64,000 nt of DNA from Pelagicoccus sp. SDUM812005. Lineage in GTDB: Bacteria; Verrucomicrobiota; Verrucomicrobiia; Opitutales; Opitutaceae. Below are positions 1 to 8,632 of the stretch, piece by piece. The notes below the pieces were generated by a model. That model was not told where the DNA came from. It did not search any database and saw only the letters and a program-made list of their open reading frames with translations. Each line of letters starts with the position of its first letter. Positions within the stretch are counted from its first letter, which is position 1. The position numbers and the translations under genes were made by a program. Where the stretch lies: assembly GCF_031127875.1 (NCBI RefSeq), contig NZ_JARXIA010000020.1, positions 94,610 through 158,609 on the forward strand, written 5' to 3'.

Positions 1-1
1 G

Positions 2-634
2 GCGGGCGATTTGCTCAAGCCGACGGCGGTGCTGTTCAACGGCGGCGTCTTCAAGGCGGATGCTATTCGGGCTCGTGTGATGGAGCTGCTGGCTTCTTGG
101 TGCGAGGCGGCTCCGCGGGAGTTGCAAGGCTTCCAGCCGGACTTGGCGGTGGCCAAGGGCGCGGCGAGCTACGGTCGTAATCGCGTAACCGGTCAGGGAA
201 TTCGGATACGGGCCGGTACCGCTCGCTCGTACTACTTGGGGCTGGAGTCTTCGCGTCCGGCGGTTCCGGGCTTCAAGCCGCCGATCAAGGCGGTTTGCGT
301 GGTGCCGCAAGGGATGGAGGAAGGAACCTCCCATGTGCTGGAAGGCCGAACCTTTGGCTTGGTGACCGGGAAGCCGGCGGTGTTTCGCTTCTTCGCTTCG
401 GAGATTCGAGGCGGAGACAAGCCGGGAGACTTGGTGAACAAGGCGGACAAGGTCTTGGAGGAAACGAGCAAACTGGAGATCACGCTTCCGGCGATGGACG
501 CGTTTCCGGAAGGTCAGCCGATTCCGGTGTTCCTAAGCTCCGTGGTTACGGAACTCGGAAACTTGGAGCTTTGGATGCAGCACGTGGATTCGGACCGCCG
601 ATGGAAGGTGGAGTTCCAGGTCCGCATGGATTGA
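2..634 (+). CDS. Hsp70-family (DnaK-like) protein, C-terminal part, cut by window start
   Basis: The reading frame is open from the first bases of the window, so the gene begins upstream and the N-terminal ATPase motifs are not visible. What remains (about 210 residues) aligns with the middle of the next gene: the adenosine-site motif LFNGG near its start, then DLAVAKGAASYG (DLAVARGAAAYG in the neighbour) and a beta-rich segment resembling a shortened substrate-binding region. It ends 96 bp before the second Hsp70-like gene, so the two are tandem paralogues, probably one operon. In other bacteria two such divergent Hsp70 proteins are often neighbours; partner proteins would lie outside the window. 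Hsp70 membership is clear from the paralogy; function beyond ATP-dependent protein binding is unknown. Confidence 0.85.
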   Translation, partial: AGDLLKPTAVLFNGGVFKADAIRARVMELLASWCEAAPRELQGFQPDLAVAKGAASYGRNRVTGQGIRIRAGTARSYYLGLESSRPAVPGFKPPIKAVCVVPQGMEEGTSHVLEGRTFGLVTGKPAVFRFFASEIRGGDKPGDLVNKADKVLEETSKLEITLPAMDAFPEGQPIPVFLSSVVTELGNLELWMQHVDSDRRWKVEFQVRMD

Positions 635-652
635 TAAGTTTGTGCGTATTTT

Positions 653-725
653 AACCACAGATTTCTCAGATTTGCTCAGATCTAATCTAAAAGAACCTTC
701 AGAAGATCCTAAAAGATCTGTGGTT
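653..725. repeat. Palindromic intergenic repeat with internal direct repeats
   Basis: The short gap between the two Hsp70 genes holds a perfect 10-bp inverted repeat, AACCACAGAT (653-662) and ATCTGTGGTT (716-725). Inside the left arm a 9-10 bp unit ending in CAGAT is repeated three times (656-683). This is the layout of a dispersed palindromic intergenic element, not of a simple terminator, as no T-run follows. A transcript across it could fold into a long hairpin between the two coding regions. Confidence 0.6.
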
Positions 726-730
726 CAGTA

Positions 731-3412
731 ATGGCTTCGCTGATGAATCCTCGCTACAGCATCGGTATCGATTTGGGCACTACGAATTGCGCTTTGGCGT
801 TCGTGGAGCTCGAAGAGGGGGCGGAGTCGCAGGTGCTTGCTATCCGCCAGCGGGAGACGGAGCGGACCGAGGTGGAGCGTAGCAGTTTGCCCTCCTTTCT
901 GTATTTGACGGAGGAAGGAAACTGGGAGGTCGGTCTTTATGCGCGCGAGCGTGGGCGGGAGCAACCGGAGCGGCTGATCCATTCGGCCAAGTCTTGGCTG
1001 TGTCACCACTCGGTCAGCTCGCAAGCGAAGACCTTGCCTTGGCGTTCGAAGCGAGTGGACGAAGGCCAGAAGCTCTCGCCCATCGAGGCGTCGTCCCGCT
1101 TGCTGTTGCGCTTGAAGCAGGCTTGGGATGAACGGTTTGGGAAGGAGGTTCCCTTCGCGGAACAGCTGGTCACGGTGACGGTGCCGGCGTCCTTCGATGC
1201 GGCGGCCCAGGCGGCTACGCGGGAGGCGGCCAAGCTGGCCGGCTATCCGGAGGGCATCCGTTTGTTGGAAGAGCCGCAGGCGGCTTTTTATCGTTGGCTG
1301 GAAGCGGTCGGCGAGGATGCCAAGAACCTCCGTGCCGGGGAGCGTATCCTTGTTGTGGATATTGGTGGGGGAACTTCGGACTTTAGCTTGTTTGCGGTTG
1401 GGGACGCGGAGGCGGGGTTGCCTAAGATCGAGCGGGTTTCCGTGAGCGAGCATTTGCTGTTGGGCGGGGACAATATCGATCTCGCCTTGGCCCATGCCTT
1501 GGAATCGGAGTTGGCTCCCGATGGCGGAGAGCTAAGCGTCGACCAATGGGGGCACTTGCTCAGCCGAGCTCGGGCCTTGAAGGAGCTCTGCTTAAGCGAG
1601 GAGGGAGAGGATCGGCAGATTGCCGTGTCCTTGCCGAGCAAGGGCTCTGGACTGTTCGCAGGTACGCTTTCCACGGAGGTATCGTCGGAGCAGGCGAGGG
1701 TCTTGATTTTGGAAGGCTTCTTTCCCGAATGCGATCGGGACGCGCGAGCGGAACGATCGGTAGAGGGCTTGTTGGAGATGGGCTTGCCCTACGCCGTGGA
1801 CTGCGCGGTGACCCGGCACATCGCAGAGTTTTTAGGCGCGGAGCAACGGATCGACCGTGCGCTTTTCAACGGCGGGAGCTTGTCGCCGCAGATCGTGCAG
1901 GACCGCTTGCTTACCCAGTTCGCTGCCTGGCAGGGCGGTCGGAAACCGGGAGTGCTGGCCAATGCCGAAACCGATCTCGCAGTGGCGCGCGGTGCCGCTG
2001 CTTATGGTGCAAACTTGTATCGTGGGCGTCGCCGGATCGCTTCCGGGGCCGCCCGGGCGGTATTCCTTGAGGTGGGGGCTGGTACTGGTTCGAAGCGAGT
2101 CTGCGTGCTGCCGAAGGGGGCTCAGCCCGGCGAGCGGTTTGAGGTGGAAGTCCCAGGACTTCGCTTGGCGGTAAACCAAAGGGCTCGCTTTCAAGCGTTT
2201 CAGGGCGCGGACTCGATGACGCAAGGCGCTGGCGATTGGTGTGTCGATGATGTGGGTACGATGCGGTCTCTGCCTCCCTTGGACGCTTGCGTCGAAATGG
2301 ACGGTCGAGAATCGCTTGCCGTGCGCTTGTCGGCTGAAGTGAACGAGCTGGGCTTGCTTACCGTAAGTTGCGAGTCGCTCGAAGAAGGGATCGAGGGAAG
2401 CTGGCCTTTGTATTTCAACCTCCGTGGGGATGCGGATCGTAGGGGTGCGGATCCCAAGGAGATGGATTTGGGCGTTTCTCGTGGGAAGCTAGCGGGAGCG
2501 GAACGGGCGCTCAGAAGGGGGTTGTTCGCTCGTGGCGCTGGGGTGAAGGCGTCCCGAGTCTTTCGCGAGCTGGAGCAAGCCTTGGGGACGCCGAAGCATG
2601 AGTGGAGCTTAGGCATCTGTCGTGCTTTCTCGGATACGGCATTAGAGAGCGAGGAGGCCTTAACCCGCAGTGTGGAAGGCACGGAAGCATGGCTGCAGCT
2701 GGCTGGCTATGCGCTTAGGCCCGGCTTTGGCGCTCCGGGGGATGCAGATCGGCTGCAGCGTTTGCAGGGAGTATTGCAGGGATTGGAATTGTCCTTGCCT
2801 GTTCGGATTGAGGTTCCGCTTTTGATCCTTCTGCGTCGCGTAGCTGCGGGGTACGAGGGTGACTTCCAAGAGGAGTTATTCGAGCGGCAGCTCGCTCGCT
2901 GGCGCGAAACGAAAAGGGCGGAAGCGGAGCGGATTCGACTGCTCGCGTGTTTGGAGCAGGTCTCTTTGTCCCAGAAGCAAAAGCTTTACGACGAGTTGTT
3001 CGCGAGGATGGAGGCGCAGCTTGCGGAGGAAAAGTCGATTTCGTCCGTGTTGGCTGGCTTCGCGAATCTGCTCAGTCGCGTATCCTTTGGAGCGGGAGAG
3101 GATCGTATTCTTCCACCGGATACGGTCGAGAAGTTGTTTGATCGCTTGAAGAAGCTGGATTGGAAGGATCCCCGCTATCGCGAGGCGATCGAGGTGTTCC
3201 TCGCCGCTGCTCGGATTGTCGACGATCGAGGTTTGAACCTTTCCCGCCGTAGCTCCGAAAAGATCGTTTCCAAGCTCGAGAAATCGGGAGTGGCGGCCAA
3301 GCGGCTGCTGCCCTTGCAGGATTATGTTCCGATCACCAAGGGGGATCGAGCGACGCTGTTTGGCGAAAGTTTGCCGCCGGGATTGCTGCTCGAGGGCGAG
3401 CCGCTCGATTAG
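731..3412 (+). CDS. Large Hsp70-family protein with long C-terminal extension
   Basis: 893 residues. The actin-like ATPase fold is shown by phosphate-1 GIDLGTTNCAL (residues ~12-22), phosphate-2 VVDIGGGTSDFSL (~207-219) and the adenosine motif ALFNGGSLSP (~377-386). A short beta-rich region follows, and the last ~330 residues are an alpha-helical extension not found in DnaK, comparable to the DUF3731-type tail of some bacterial Hsp70 relatives. No EEVD-like end or canonical DnaK lid is seen, so it is probably not the housekeeping DnaK. The ATG at 731 lies just after the palindromic repeat. Its stop overlaps by 4 bp the stop of the convergent rhodanese-YceI gene. Role: presumably an ATP-dependent client-binding protein acting with the upstream paralogue. 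Confidence 0.9.
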   Translation: MASLMNPRYSIGIDLGTTNCALAFVELEEGAESQVLAIRQRETERTEVERSSLPSFLYLTEEGNWEVGLYARERGREQPERLIHSAKSWLCHHSVSSQAKTLPWRSKRVDEGQKLSPIEASSRLLLRLKQAWDERFGKEVPFAEQLVTVTVPASFDAAAQAATREAAKLAGYPEGIRLLEEPQAAFYRWLEAVGEDAKNLRAGERILVVDIGGGTSDFSLFAVGDAEAGLPKIERVSVSEHLLLGGDNIDLALAHALESELAPDGGELSVDQWGHLLSRARALKELCLSEEGEDRQIAVSLPSKGSGLFAGTLSTEVSSEQARVLILEGFFPECDRDARAERSVEGLLEMGLPYAVDCAVTRHIAEFLGAEQRIDRALFNGGSLSPQIVQDRLLTQFAAWQGGRKPGVLANAETDLAVARGAAAYGANLYRGRRRIASGAARAVFLEVGAGTGSKRVCVLPKGAQPGERFEVEVPGLRLAVNQRARFQAFQGADSMTQGAGDWCVDDVGTMRSLPPLDACVEMDGRESLAVRLSAEVNELGLLTVSCESLEEGIEGSWPLYFNLRGDADRRGADPKEMDLGVSRGKLAGAERALRRGLFARGAGVKASRVFRELEQALGTPKHEWSLGICRAFSDTALESEEALTRSVEGTEAWLQLAGYALRPGFGAPGDADRLQRLQGVLQGLELSLPVRIEVPLLILLRRVAAGYEGDFQEELFERQLARWRETKRAEAERIRLLACLEQVSLSQKQKLYDELFARMEAQLAEEKSISSVLAGFANLLSRVSFGAGEDRILPPDTVEKLFDRLKKLDWKDPRYREAIEVFLAAARIVDDRGLNLSRRSSEKIVSKLEKSGVAAKRLLPLQDYVPITKGDRATLFGESLPPGLLLEGEPLD

Positions 3413-4317
3413 CTGGCGGACGGTTCGAAGAAGGCCGTGACTTGGAGATTCACCAAGTCGTTGACCAGGTGCATGCCGAGCCGTTCGAAGAAGCGGCTCG
3501 ATCCGTAGGCGACGCCGAAAAGGGTGCGGTCCAGGTCGAACTGAGTCTGCAGCACGTATCCAGAATCGGCGTGGTTGAAGGAGCACTCGAGGTGCAAGGG
3601 GTGCTGGACGCCACGGATCACCATCTGGCCTTCCATGCGGGCGTTGGGAGTGCCGAGTCGGGCCGTGGGATCGAGGAAAATACGATCGAGGGAAAAGGTG
3701 GCGGTGGGAAAGCGTTCGGTTTCGAAAAAGTCGATGGACTGGAGATGAGCGACGAGAAGGGATGAAAGTTTTGTATCGGTAATGTCGCTACAGTGAATCC
3801 GTTTCATGTCCGCCTCGACTTTTCCGGATTTAGCGGCTCCGTTGGCGTCGACTTCAAGGAAGCCTTGGAGGCAGGAGATGGTGCCTTCATGCTGGTTGCT
3901 TAGGTTGCGGCCGATCCAGCGGATTTTGGACTTTTCGACGTTGAGGGTGTAGGTCCCGGCGGGGGGGCTCTGAGGCTGTTCGCCCCTGCTCAGGTCTTTC
4001 CCGGTCGCGATCCAGTTATCTAGGCCTCCCCGGAGGACGTGGACGTCGCTGTAGCCCGCTTGCTTCAGCCTGTCGGCGGCGAGGGCGGCTGCTTTGAAGC
4101 GATCGTTGTCGCCGTAGACGACGATGGCTTCGCCTTTGTTTGCAAAGGCGCTTTGGGCGTTTTGCAGGAAGGAGGTCTCGTAGACGCAAAGGTTTTGCGA
4201 ACCTTCGATGCGGCATTCCGCGAAGGCTTCGGGGGACCTTACATCGATGAGGGCCATGCTCGAGGCGTTCACTCTGTCGGGATCGATGTAAGGGATCGAT
4301 TCTTCGGATGGAATCAT
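3409..4317 (-). CDS. Rhodanese-like / YceI-domain fusion protein
   Basis: 302 residues in two parts. Residues ~8-112 are a rhodanese-like domain (LIDVRSPEAFAECRIEGSQN, then VHVLRGGLDNW). The active-site loop, normally starting with Cys, reads YGDNDRF, so the catalytic cysteine is missing and sulfurtransferase activity is unlikely. Residues ~118-300 are a YceI domain (YTLNVEKSKIRWIGRN...), a lipocalin-like barrel that binds isoprenoid or other amphiphilic ligands. No signal peptide is visible, so it is probably cytoplasmic, although many YceI proteins are periplasmic. The fusion and the dead rhodanese suggest a binding or sensor role. It stands alone, convergent with the Hsp70 gene. Confidence 0.85.
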   Translation of the reverse strand: MIPSEESIPYIDPDRVNASSMALIDVRSPEAFAECRIEGSQNLCVYETSFLQNAQSAFANKGEAIVVYGDNDRFKAAALAADRLKQAGYSDVHVLRGGLDNWIATGKDLSRGEQPQSPPAGTYTLNVEKSKIRWIGRNLSNQHEGTISCLQGFLEVDANGAAKSGKVEADMKRIHCSDITDTKLSSLLVAHLQSIDFFETERFPTATFSLDRIFLDPTARLGTPNARMEGQMVIRGVQHPLHLECSFNHADSGYVLQTQFDLDRTLFGVAYGSSRFFERLGMHLVNDLVNLQVTAFFEPSAS

Positions 4318-4422
4318 AGAGGGAGGATGTTGAGGAATGTAGATCGTCGCTAGCGGTGTATCGTGAGTTACGAACCGATCCGCTCCTCAATTGCGATGAA
4401 ATATTGCGGTCCGACTAGGCCT

Positions 4423-5874
4423 CTATCGGCCGAAGGGAAAGGGCAGCAGGGCGGATGCTACGAGAAGCTGGAGGAGGCCCACTAGGGAGATGACGCTGAC
4501 GCTGAGGGTCCAGGTCTTGAGGGTTTCCGCTTCGGTGAAACCGGTCATCTTGCAAACGATCCAAAAGCCGCTGTCGTTCATCCAGGAACCGAACATGGCT
4601 CCGAAGGCGATGGCGGCGAAGATATAGAAGGGATCGAAGCCGAGGGCGGTTCCGCCGGCGGACAAGGTCGCTAAGATGCCTGCCATGATGCCGGAGGTGG
4701 TGATCATGGAAGTGGTGGAGGAGCCTTGGGCGACCTTCATGACGGCCGCAACCAGCCATGCGAGCAGCACGTAGGAGAATCCACCTCCATGGGTGAGGCT
4801 TGTAATGGTTTGGCCGATACCGGACTGGCGGATCATGCCGCCGAAGGCGCCGCCTGCTGCGGTGATCAAAATGATAGTGCCAGCGGTGCCGAGTGGGCTT
4901 TCCAAGGTTTTCCAGAGAGAGGTCTTGTCGAGTTGCTTGGAGCGGGCCAGCAGGGTGATGGCGATTAGAGCGCCGATGAACATGGCGACGTGCTTTTGGC
5001 CGGCGACTTCAATAATTGAATACAAGGCCCCTTGGGACTCGGGAGAGGTGAACTCACCGACGAAGGAAGCGGTGGCGATCAAGGCGACAGGGAGGGCGAC
5101 TGGAAGAGAGGAAACGAAGAAACTGGGCAGTTCGCTGGTGTCCTTTTCGACGATTGCCTTGAGGTCCGCGGTGCGGAGCATGCCGCTCTCGCGCAATTGC
5201 CCGCCGAGCTTGCCGTCGAGGAAGCTGCCAAGCTTGAGGCCAGCCCATGCGGGAACGATTCCGAGGGCGATGCCACCTACGATGGTTAAGCCGAGGTTTA
5301 GCTCCAGCGCTTCGACGACAAGCAAGGGGCCTGGGGTAGGAGGCACTAGGCTGTGGGTGATGGCGGCTCCGGTGCAGACGGCGACGATCAAGTAGACGTA
5401 GCGTTTGCCAAGACGGTAGGCGAGGGCTTGGGCCAGAGGCACCATCAGGTAGAACACGGTGTCGAAGAAGACGGGGATGGAGAGGAAGAAGGCGGAGGCC
5501 AGCATCGCGTATCCGGCATGTTTTTCGCCGAATACTTTTAGCATGCCGCGCACGATGCGGTCGGCGGCTCCGCTTTCCATAAGGCAAAGTCCGATGATGG
5601 CGGCGAGGGCGATGATCCATGCGATGCCGCCGGCGGTATTGCCCAGTTGTCGCATGGTTTCCGAGATGGCGGCGGTGATAGGATTGCCTTCGGAGTCGCC
5701 GAACAGGTTGGTGAGGGATCCGACGATGACGGCCGCTATGACGAGAGCGATGAAGGGATGGATACGCAGGTAGCCAATTGAGATGACGACGAAGGCGATG
5801 CCAGCGAACAAGACCAGGAAGGGAGTCAAGTCGGCCGCGCCTGCCGCGAGAAGGAAGGGGAAGTCCTGGGGCAT
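4423..5874 (-). CDS. GntP-family gluconate/organic-acid:H+ symporter
   Basis: 483 residues, very hydrophobic with about 12-14 predicted membrane segments. Family signatures include GYLRIHPFIALVIAA near the N terminus, LVPPTPGPLLVVEAL in the middle and GSSTTSMITTSGIMA in the C-terminal half, all characteristic of the GntP/gluconate permease family (inner-membrane proton symport of gluconate or related sugar acids). Substrate cannot be told from sequence. It is monocistronic here with no sugar-acid kinase or dehydratase beside it. A secreted polysaccharide lyase is encoded nearby on the other strand, so uptake of lyase-derived sugar acids is conceivable but only inferred. Confidence 0.9.
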   Translation of the reverse strand: MPQDFPFLLAAGAADLTPFLVLFAGIAFVVISIGYLRIHPFIALVIAAVIVGSLTNLFGDSEGNPITAAISETMRQLGNTAGGIAWIIALAAIIGLCLMESGAADRIVRGMLKVFGEKHAGYAMLASAFFLSIPVFFDTVFYLMVPLAQALAYRLGKRYVYLIVAVCTGAAITHSLVPPTPGPLLVVEALELNLGLTIVGGIALGIVPAWAGLKLGSFLDGKLGGQLRESGMLRTADLKAIVEKDTSELPSFFVSSLPVALPVALIATASFVGEFTSPESQGALYSIIEVAGQKHVAMFIGALIAITLLARSKQLDKTSLWKTLESPLGTAGTIILITAAGGAFGGMIRQSGIGQTITSLTHGGGFSYVLLAWLVAAVMKVAQGSSTTSMITTSGIMAGILATLSAGGTALGFDPFYIFAAIAFGAMFGSWMNDSGFWIVCKMTGFTEAETLKTWTLSVSVISLVGLLQLLVASALLPFPFGR

Positions 5875-6271
5875 GGGGAGGGGTAGCTTGGGTTAGCGTT
5901 TTGGGGAAACCGCGAGAATCGGCTGAAACCTTAGGCTCATAAGATTCACGCGCGGAGGAGGATCGAACAAAGCTTTTTTCGGCTGAGATGGGATAAATTG
6001 GGCTTACTATAGAGGAAAGGGGGGAGTTCGTCGGCTTGCTCGATAGCAAGGGGAGGCCCGCCTATCGGGAGGCGCGGAAGGGGCAAGAGTGGTCGAGGGA
6101 CGTCCCTACTATTAGCATCTGGATCTGTTGGTCTTGGCGTCCGATTTCGCTTTCTTCGAGCTTACCCATCCCCGTATTCCCCACCTCCTCTCGCTCGTCC
6201 GGAATCGTTGTTAGACGACAGGTCGAGACCTGAGAAACTGTGCCCAAATTCTGAGGACAATTTTTCGTTTA
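5875..6271. other. Intergenic region between divergent genes
   Basis: About 400 bp between the divergently transcribed permease and repeat-protein genes. It must hold both promoters, but I see no convincing -35/-10 pair, no long inverted repeat, no RNA gene and no coding sequence with credible composition. Confidence 0.5.
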
Positions 6272-7729
6272 ATGAAGAAGCCGAAATCTCATTGTACTGT
6301 ATCCAGTAACCTGTTACTCGTCGGATTATTCACGTTGATTGTTGGTTTCGCTGTCGGTTTCGACCTTGGAAGGCAGACGAACGATCCAGACGCATCAGAG
6401 CCTTTAGTCGAGAAGGTGCAGCCTCGCATCCCCTTGGTGCCCGTTGCTGATGTTAACCCGGGCGAAAGGGGTGAGGCGAAAAGCGAAAGCGGTGGGCGCC
6501 GCCTCAGTCAGAGCGAGGCCCTGTTCGAACTGGCAGGAGTCGCTCCGGAGCTCTACCACGAGGTACAGGCTTCGATGAGCGATGTATTGGTTTTGGCAAT
6601 GGTGGAGAAGCTCGCCCTAGAACAGCCTAGCCAGGTTTCATCGGTCCTTGATCGGTGTGAGGCGAGCCAGCGTGGCTATCTGTCGATCGCTTTTGTTCGT
6701 TCTTTGAGCCTGCAGTCGCCCTCCGAGGCTTTGCAGTGGATCCTAAACCGGAAAGGGCAGCTTGCAGGGGAGGATTACGAAAGTGGCTTGAATGAAGCCT
6801 TGAGCGCTTATGCGAAAGGCAGTCCAGCTCAGGCGTTCGAGTATTTGGATACAATCGAAGATAGCGAGTTACGTGGCAATTTGGCGGTTGAAGTTGCGAA
6901 GGGGTGGGCAGGTCTCGACGTTGATCGAGGATTGGATTGGTTGCGTTCGCTTCCAGATCGCAATGTTCCGCCTGCCGTTCTTTACGGATGTTACTCGGAA
7001 ATCCTGGGGGCTCTTGCCTTGCAGGATCCGAAGGGCGCTGCGCGGGAGCTGGAGCGACTGGGTTCGGATAGGCTTCAGGGGGAGCTGTTGCCGAGAATCG
7101 TTTCGGAGATGTCCAGGAGGGATGTGACTGCTGCGCTGGACCTTATCGCGGAGCAAGTTGACCAGACTACCAGGAGGAATTCCGTATTGGCATTATTGGA
7201 CGAGAATGTGGAGCAAGATGTCGTCGCTGCGATAGAGGTGATTGCTCATCATGCTAACCTGCTCGATGGCGAGGCGGAAGAGGTCGCGGACCTTTTCGCG
7301 AGAATGTCTCGGACAGCGCCAGACTTGCTTATTTCAAGTTTCGACGATCTTCCCAATCATCTCAGGACAACGGCGGCGGGCTCGGTGTTGCGCACGCTCT
7401 TGGTTGCGGAGGGAGATGCTGAGCTGGCTCAAGAGTGGGTCGAAACCTTGCCGCGCGGGGAGGCTTTCGACCGAGCGGCGGAGGCGTTTGCAGGGCATTA
7501 CGCTCAGAGAGATCCTCAGGCGACCTTGCAATGGGCGGGCAAGATCGAAGCGTCCGAGAGAAGAGCGGCCTTTCTGAGCTCCTATATTGAAAGAGCGGAT
7601 ACAAGTGCTCTGCCAGCGATCGCCCAAAGTCTTCGCGATGCTCCGATACGCGAAGAAGCGCGGAACCGTTCTTTAGCCCTGTTGAACCGCCGTATGGATA
7701 ACGAACTCCTGAATTTGGTGGCTCGCTGA
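6272..7729 (+). CDS. Membrane-anchored alpha-helical repeat protein, unknown function
   Basis: 485 residues. A single hydrophobic segment at ~12-29 (LLLVGLFTLIVGFAVGF) should anchor it in the inner membrane with the rest in the periplasm. From ~residue 100 on, a loosely repeated helical unit appears, with blocks such as PSEALQWIL, DVDRGLDWLRSLP, DPKGAARELERL and DPQATLQWAGKI, spaced roughly 30-40 residues. Proteins with such 'DPxAAxxWxxxLP'-like repeats are common and multi-copy in Verrucomicrobia; I know of no assigned biochemical role. The lyase gene starts 23 bp downstream, so the two are probably co-transcribed. HEAT/TPR-like solenoid architecture is my inference. Confidence 0.75.
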   Translation: MKKPKSHCTVSSNLLLVGLFTLIVGFAVGFDLGRQTNDPDASEPLVEKVQPRIPLVPVADVNPGERGEAKSESGGRRLSQSEALFELAGVAPELYHEVQASMSDVLVLAMVEKLALEQPSQVSSVLDRCEASQRGYLSIAFVRSLSLQSPSEALQWILNRKGQLAGEDYESGLNEALSAYAKGSPAQAFEYLDTIEDSELRGNLAVEVAKGWAGLDVDRGLDWLRSLPDRNVPPAVLYGCYSEILGALALQDPKGAARELERLGSDRLQGELLPRIVSEMSRRDVTAALDLIAEQVDQTTRRNSVLALLDENVEQDVVAAIEVIAHHANLLDGEAEEVADLFARMSRTAPDLLISSFDDLPNHLRTTAAGSVLRTLLVAEGDAELAQEWVETLPRGEAFDRAAEAFAGHYAQRDPQATLQWAGKIEASERRAAFLSSYIERADTSALPAIAQSLRDAPIREEARNRSLALLNRRMDNELLNLVAR

Positions 7730-7752
7730 TCTTTTGTACCAAAACCCCAGAA

Positions 7753-8613
7753 ATGAATAATAGTATGAATAAACAAAATAGTATGTTTAAGCCGACCGCT
7801 AAAGCGTTCGTTTTTCTTGTCTTTGCCTGCCTGGCCGCCGGTCATGCCTCTGCGCAGTACTGGTATGCGAATCCGGATGCGAGCGGAGCGGACTGGCGCG
7901 ACTACTTCAAGAACTTCAACACGGAGGACAATGGAGGCACGACGCCAACTGTGAGCATCGTCAACAATAGCACTTATGGAAACGTTTGGCGCATCAATAA
8001 GCCCGCTGGCGCGAAGCGGGCCGAGTTTAGTCGAGCTCAGCTGAGTTCGGTGGACTATAATTTCGTGGCTGGGAACACGTATTATATTGGTTTTCGGTTT
8101 CGCGCAGATGTTCTGAACAACATCACGCTAGAGGATGACGATGTGACTGTTTTTCAGTGGAAATCGGCGGGTAGCGGGATGATGCAGAACTATCCTTTTA
8201 ACATGGAGTGGAATCCGAAGACGAAGGAGTACTGCCTGAATCTATATGGTCCGACCACTACGGGACAGTCTCAATCGAGCCGAAAGGCAACGGTATGGAA
8301 GTCCACTTTGAATGAAAACCAATGGGTGACGATTGTCATTGGGTTTAAGTTTTCCACGGATCCCGGAGACGGTTGGGTTTCGCTTTGGAAGAACGGGTCG
8401 AAGCAGACTCTGAGCAATGTAGAGACGGGAAGCAACTATAGCATCAGCACGTTTGGCGATAGCAATCGAAAGGCGTATCATCGCACTAAGGACGGGAGCT
8501 ATACCTATCCGAAGTGGGGGGCGTACAACGAATCGTCTCGGAAGTATAATTTGAACGTCGAGCTTTCCGATCTTCGAATCGACACCTCTTATTCTTCGGC
8601 GCGTCCTCAATAG
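7753..8613 (+). CDS. Secreted polysaccharide lyase (heparin lyase I-like jelly-roll)
   Basis: 286 residues with a signal peptide ending at about HASA|QYW (residue ~35). The mature part has the beta-jelly-roll pattern of the heparin-lyase-I/alginate-lyase-like group: KRAEFSRAQL (a conserved Arg-Glu pair of this fold), VFQWKSAG, WVTIVIGFKFS followed by GWVSLWKNG, and a late YPKWGAYN strand. These resemble the Pfam polysaccharide-lyase family that includes heparinase I and glucuronan lyases. Substrate is not predictable; a uronic-acid-containing polymer is most likely. Two further ATGs (7765, 7783) could be the true start, the last giving the most typical signal peptide length. Likely in an operon with the preceding gene. 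Confidence 0.65.
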   Translation: MNNSMNKQNSMFKPTAKAFVFLVFACLAAGHASAQYWYANPDASGADWRDYFKNFNTEDNGGTTPTVSIVNNSTYGNVWRINKPAGAKRAEFSRAQLSSVDYNFVAGNTYYIGFRFRADVLNNITLEDDDVTVFQWKSAGSGMMQNYPFNMEWNPKTKEYCLNLYGPTTTGQSQSSRKATVWKSTLNENQWVTIVIGFKFSTDPGDGWVSLWKNGSKQTLSNVETGSNYSISTFGDSNRKAYHRTKDGSYTYPKWGAYNESSRKYNLNVELSDLRIDTSYSSARPQ

Positions 8614-8632
8614 GTAAGCGAGAAGAGTCGCC

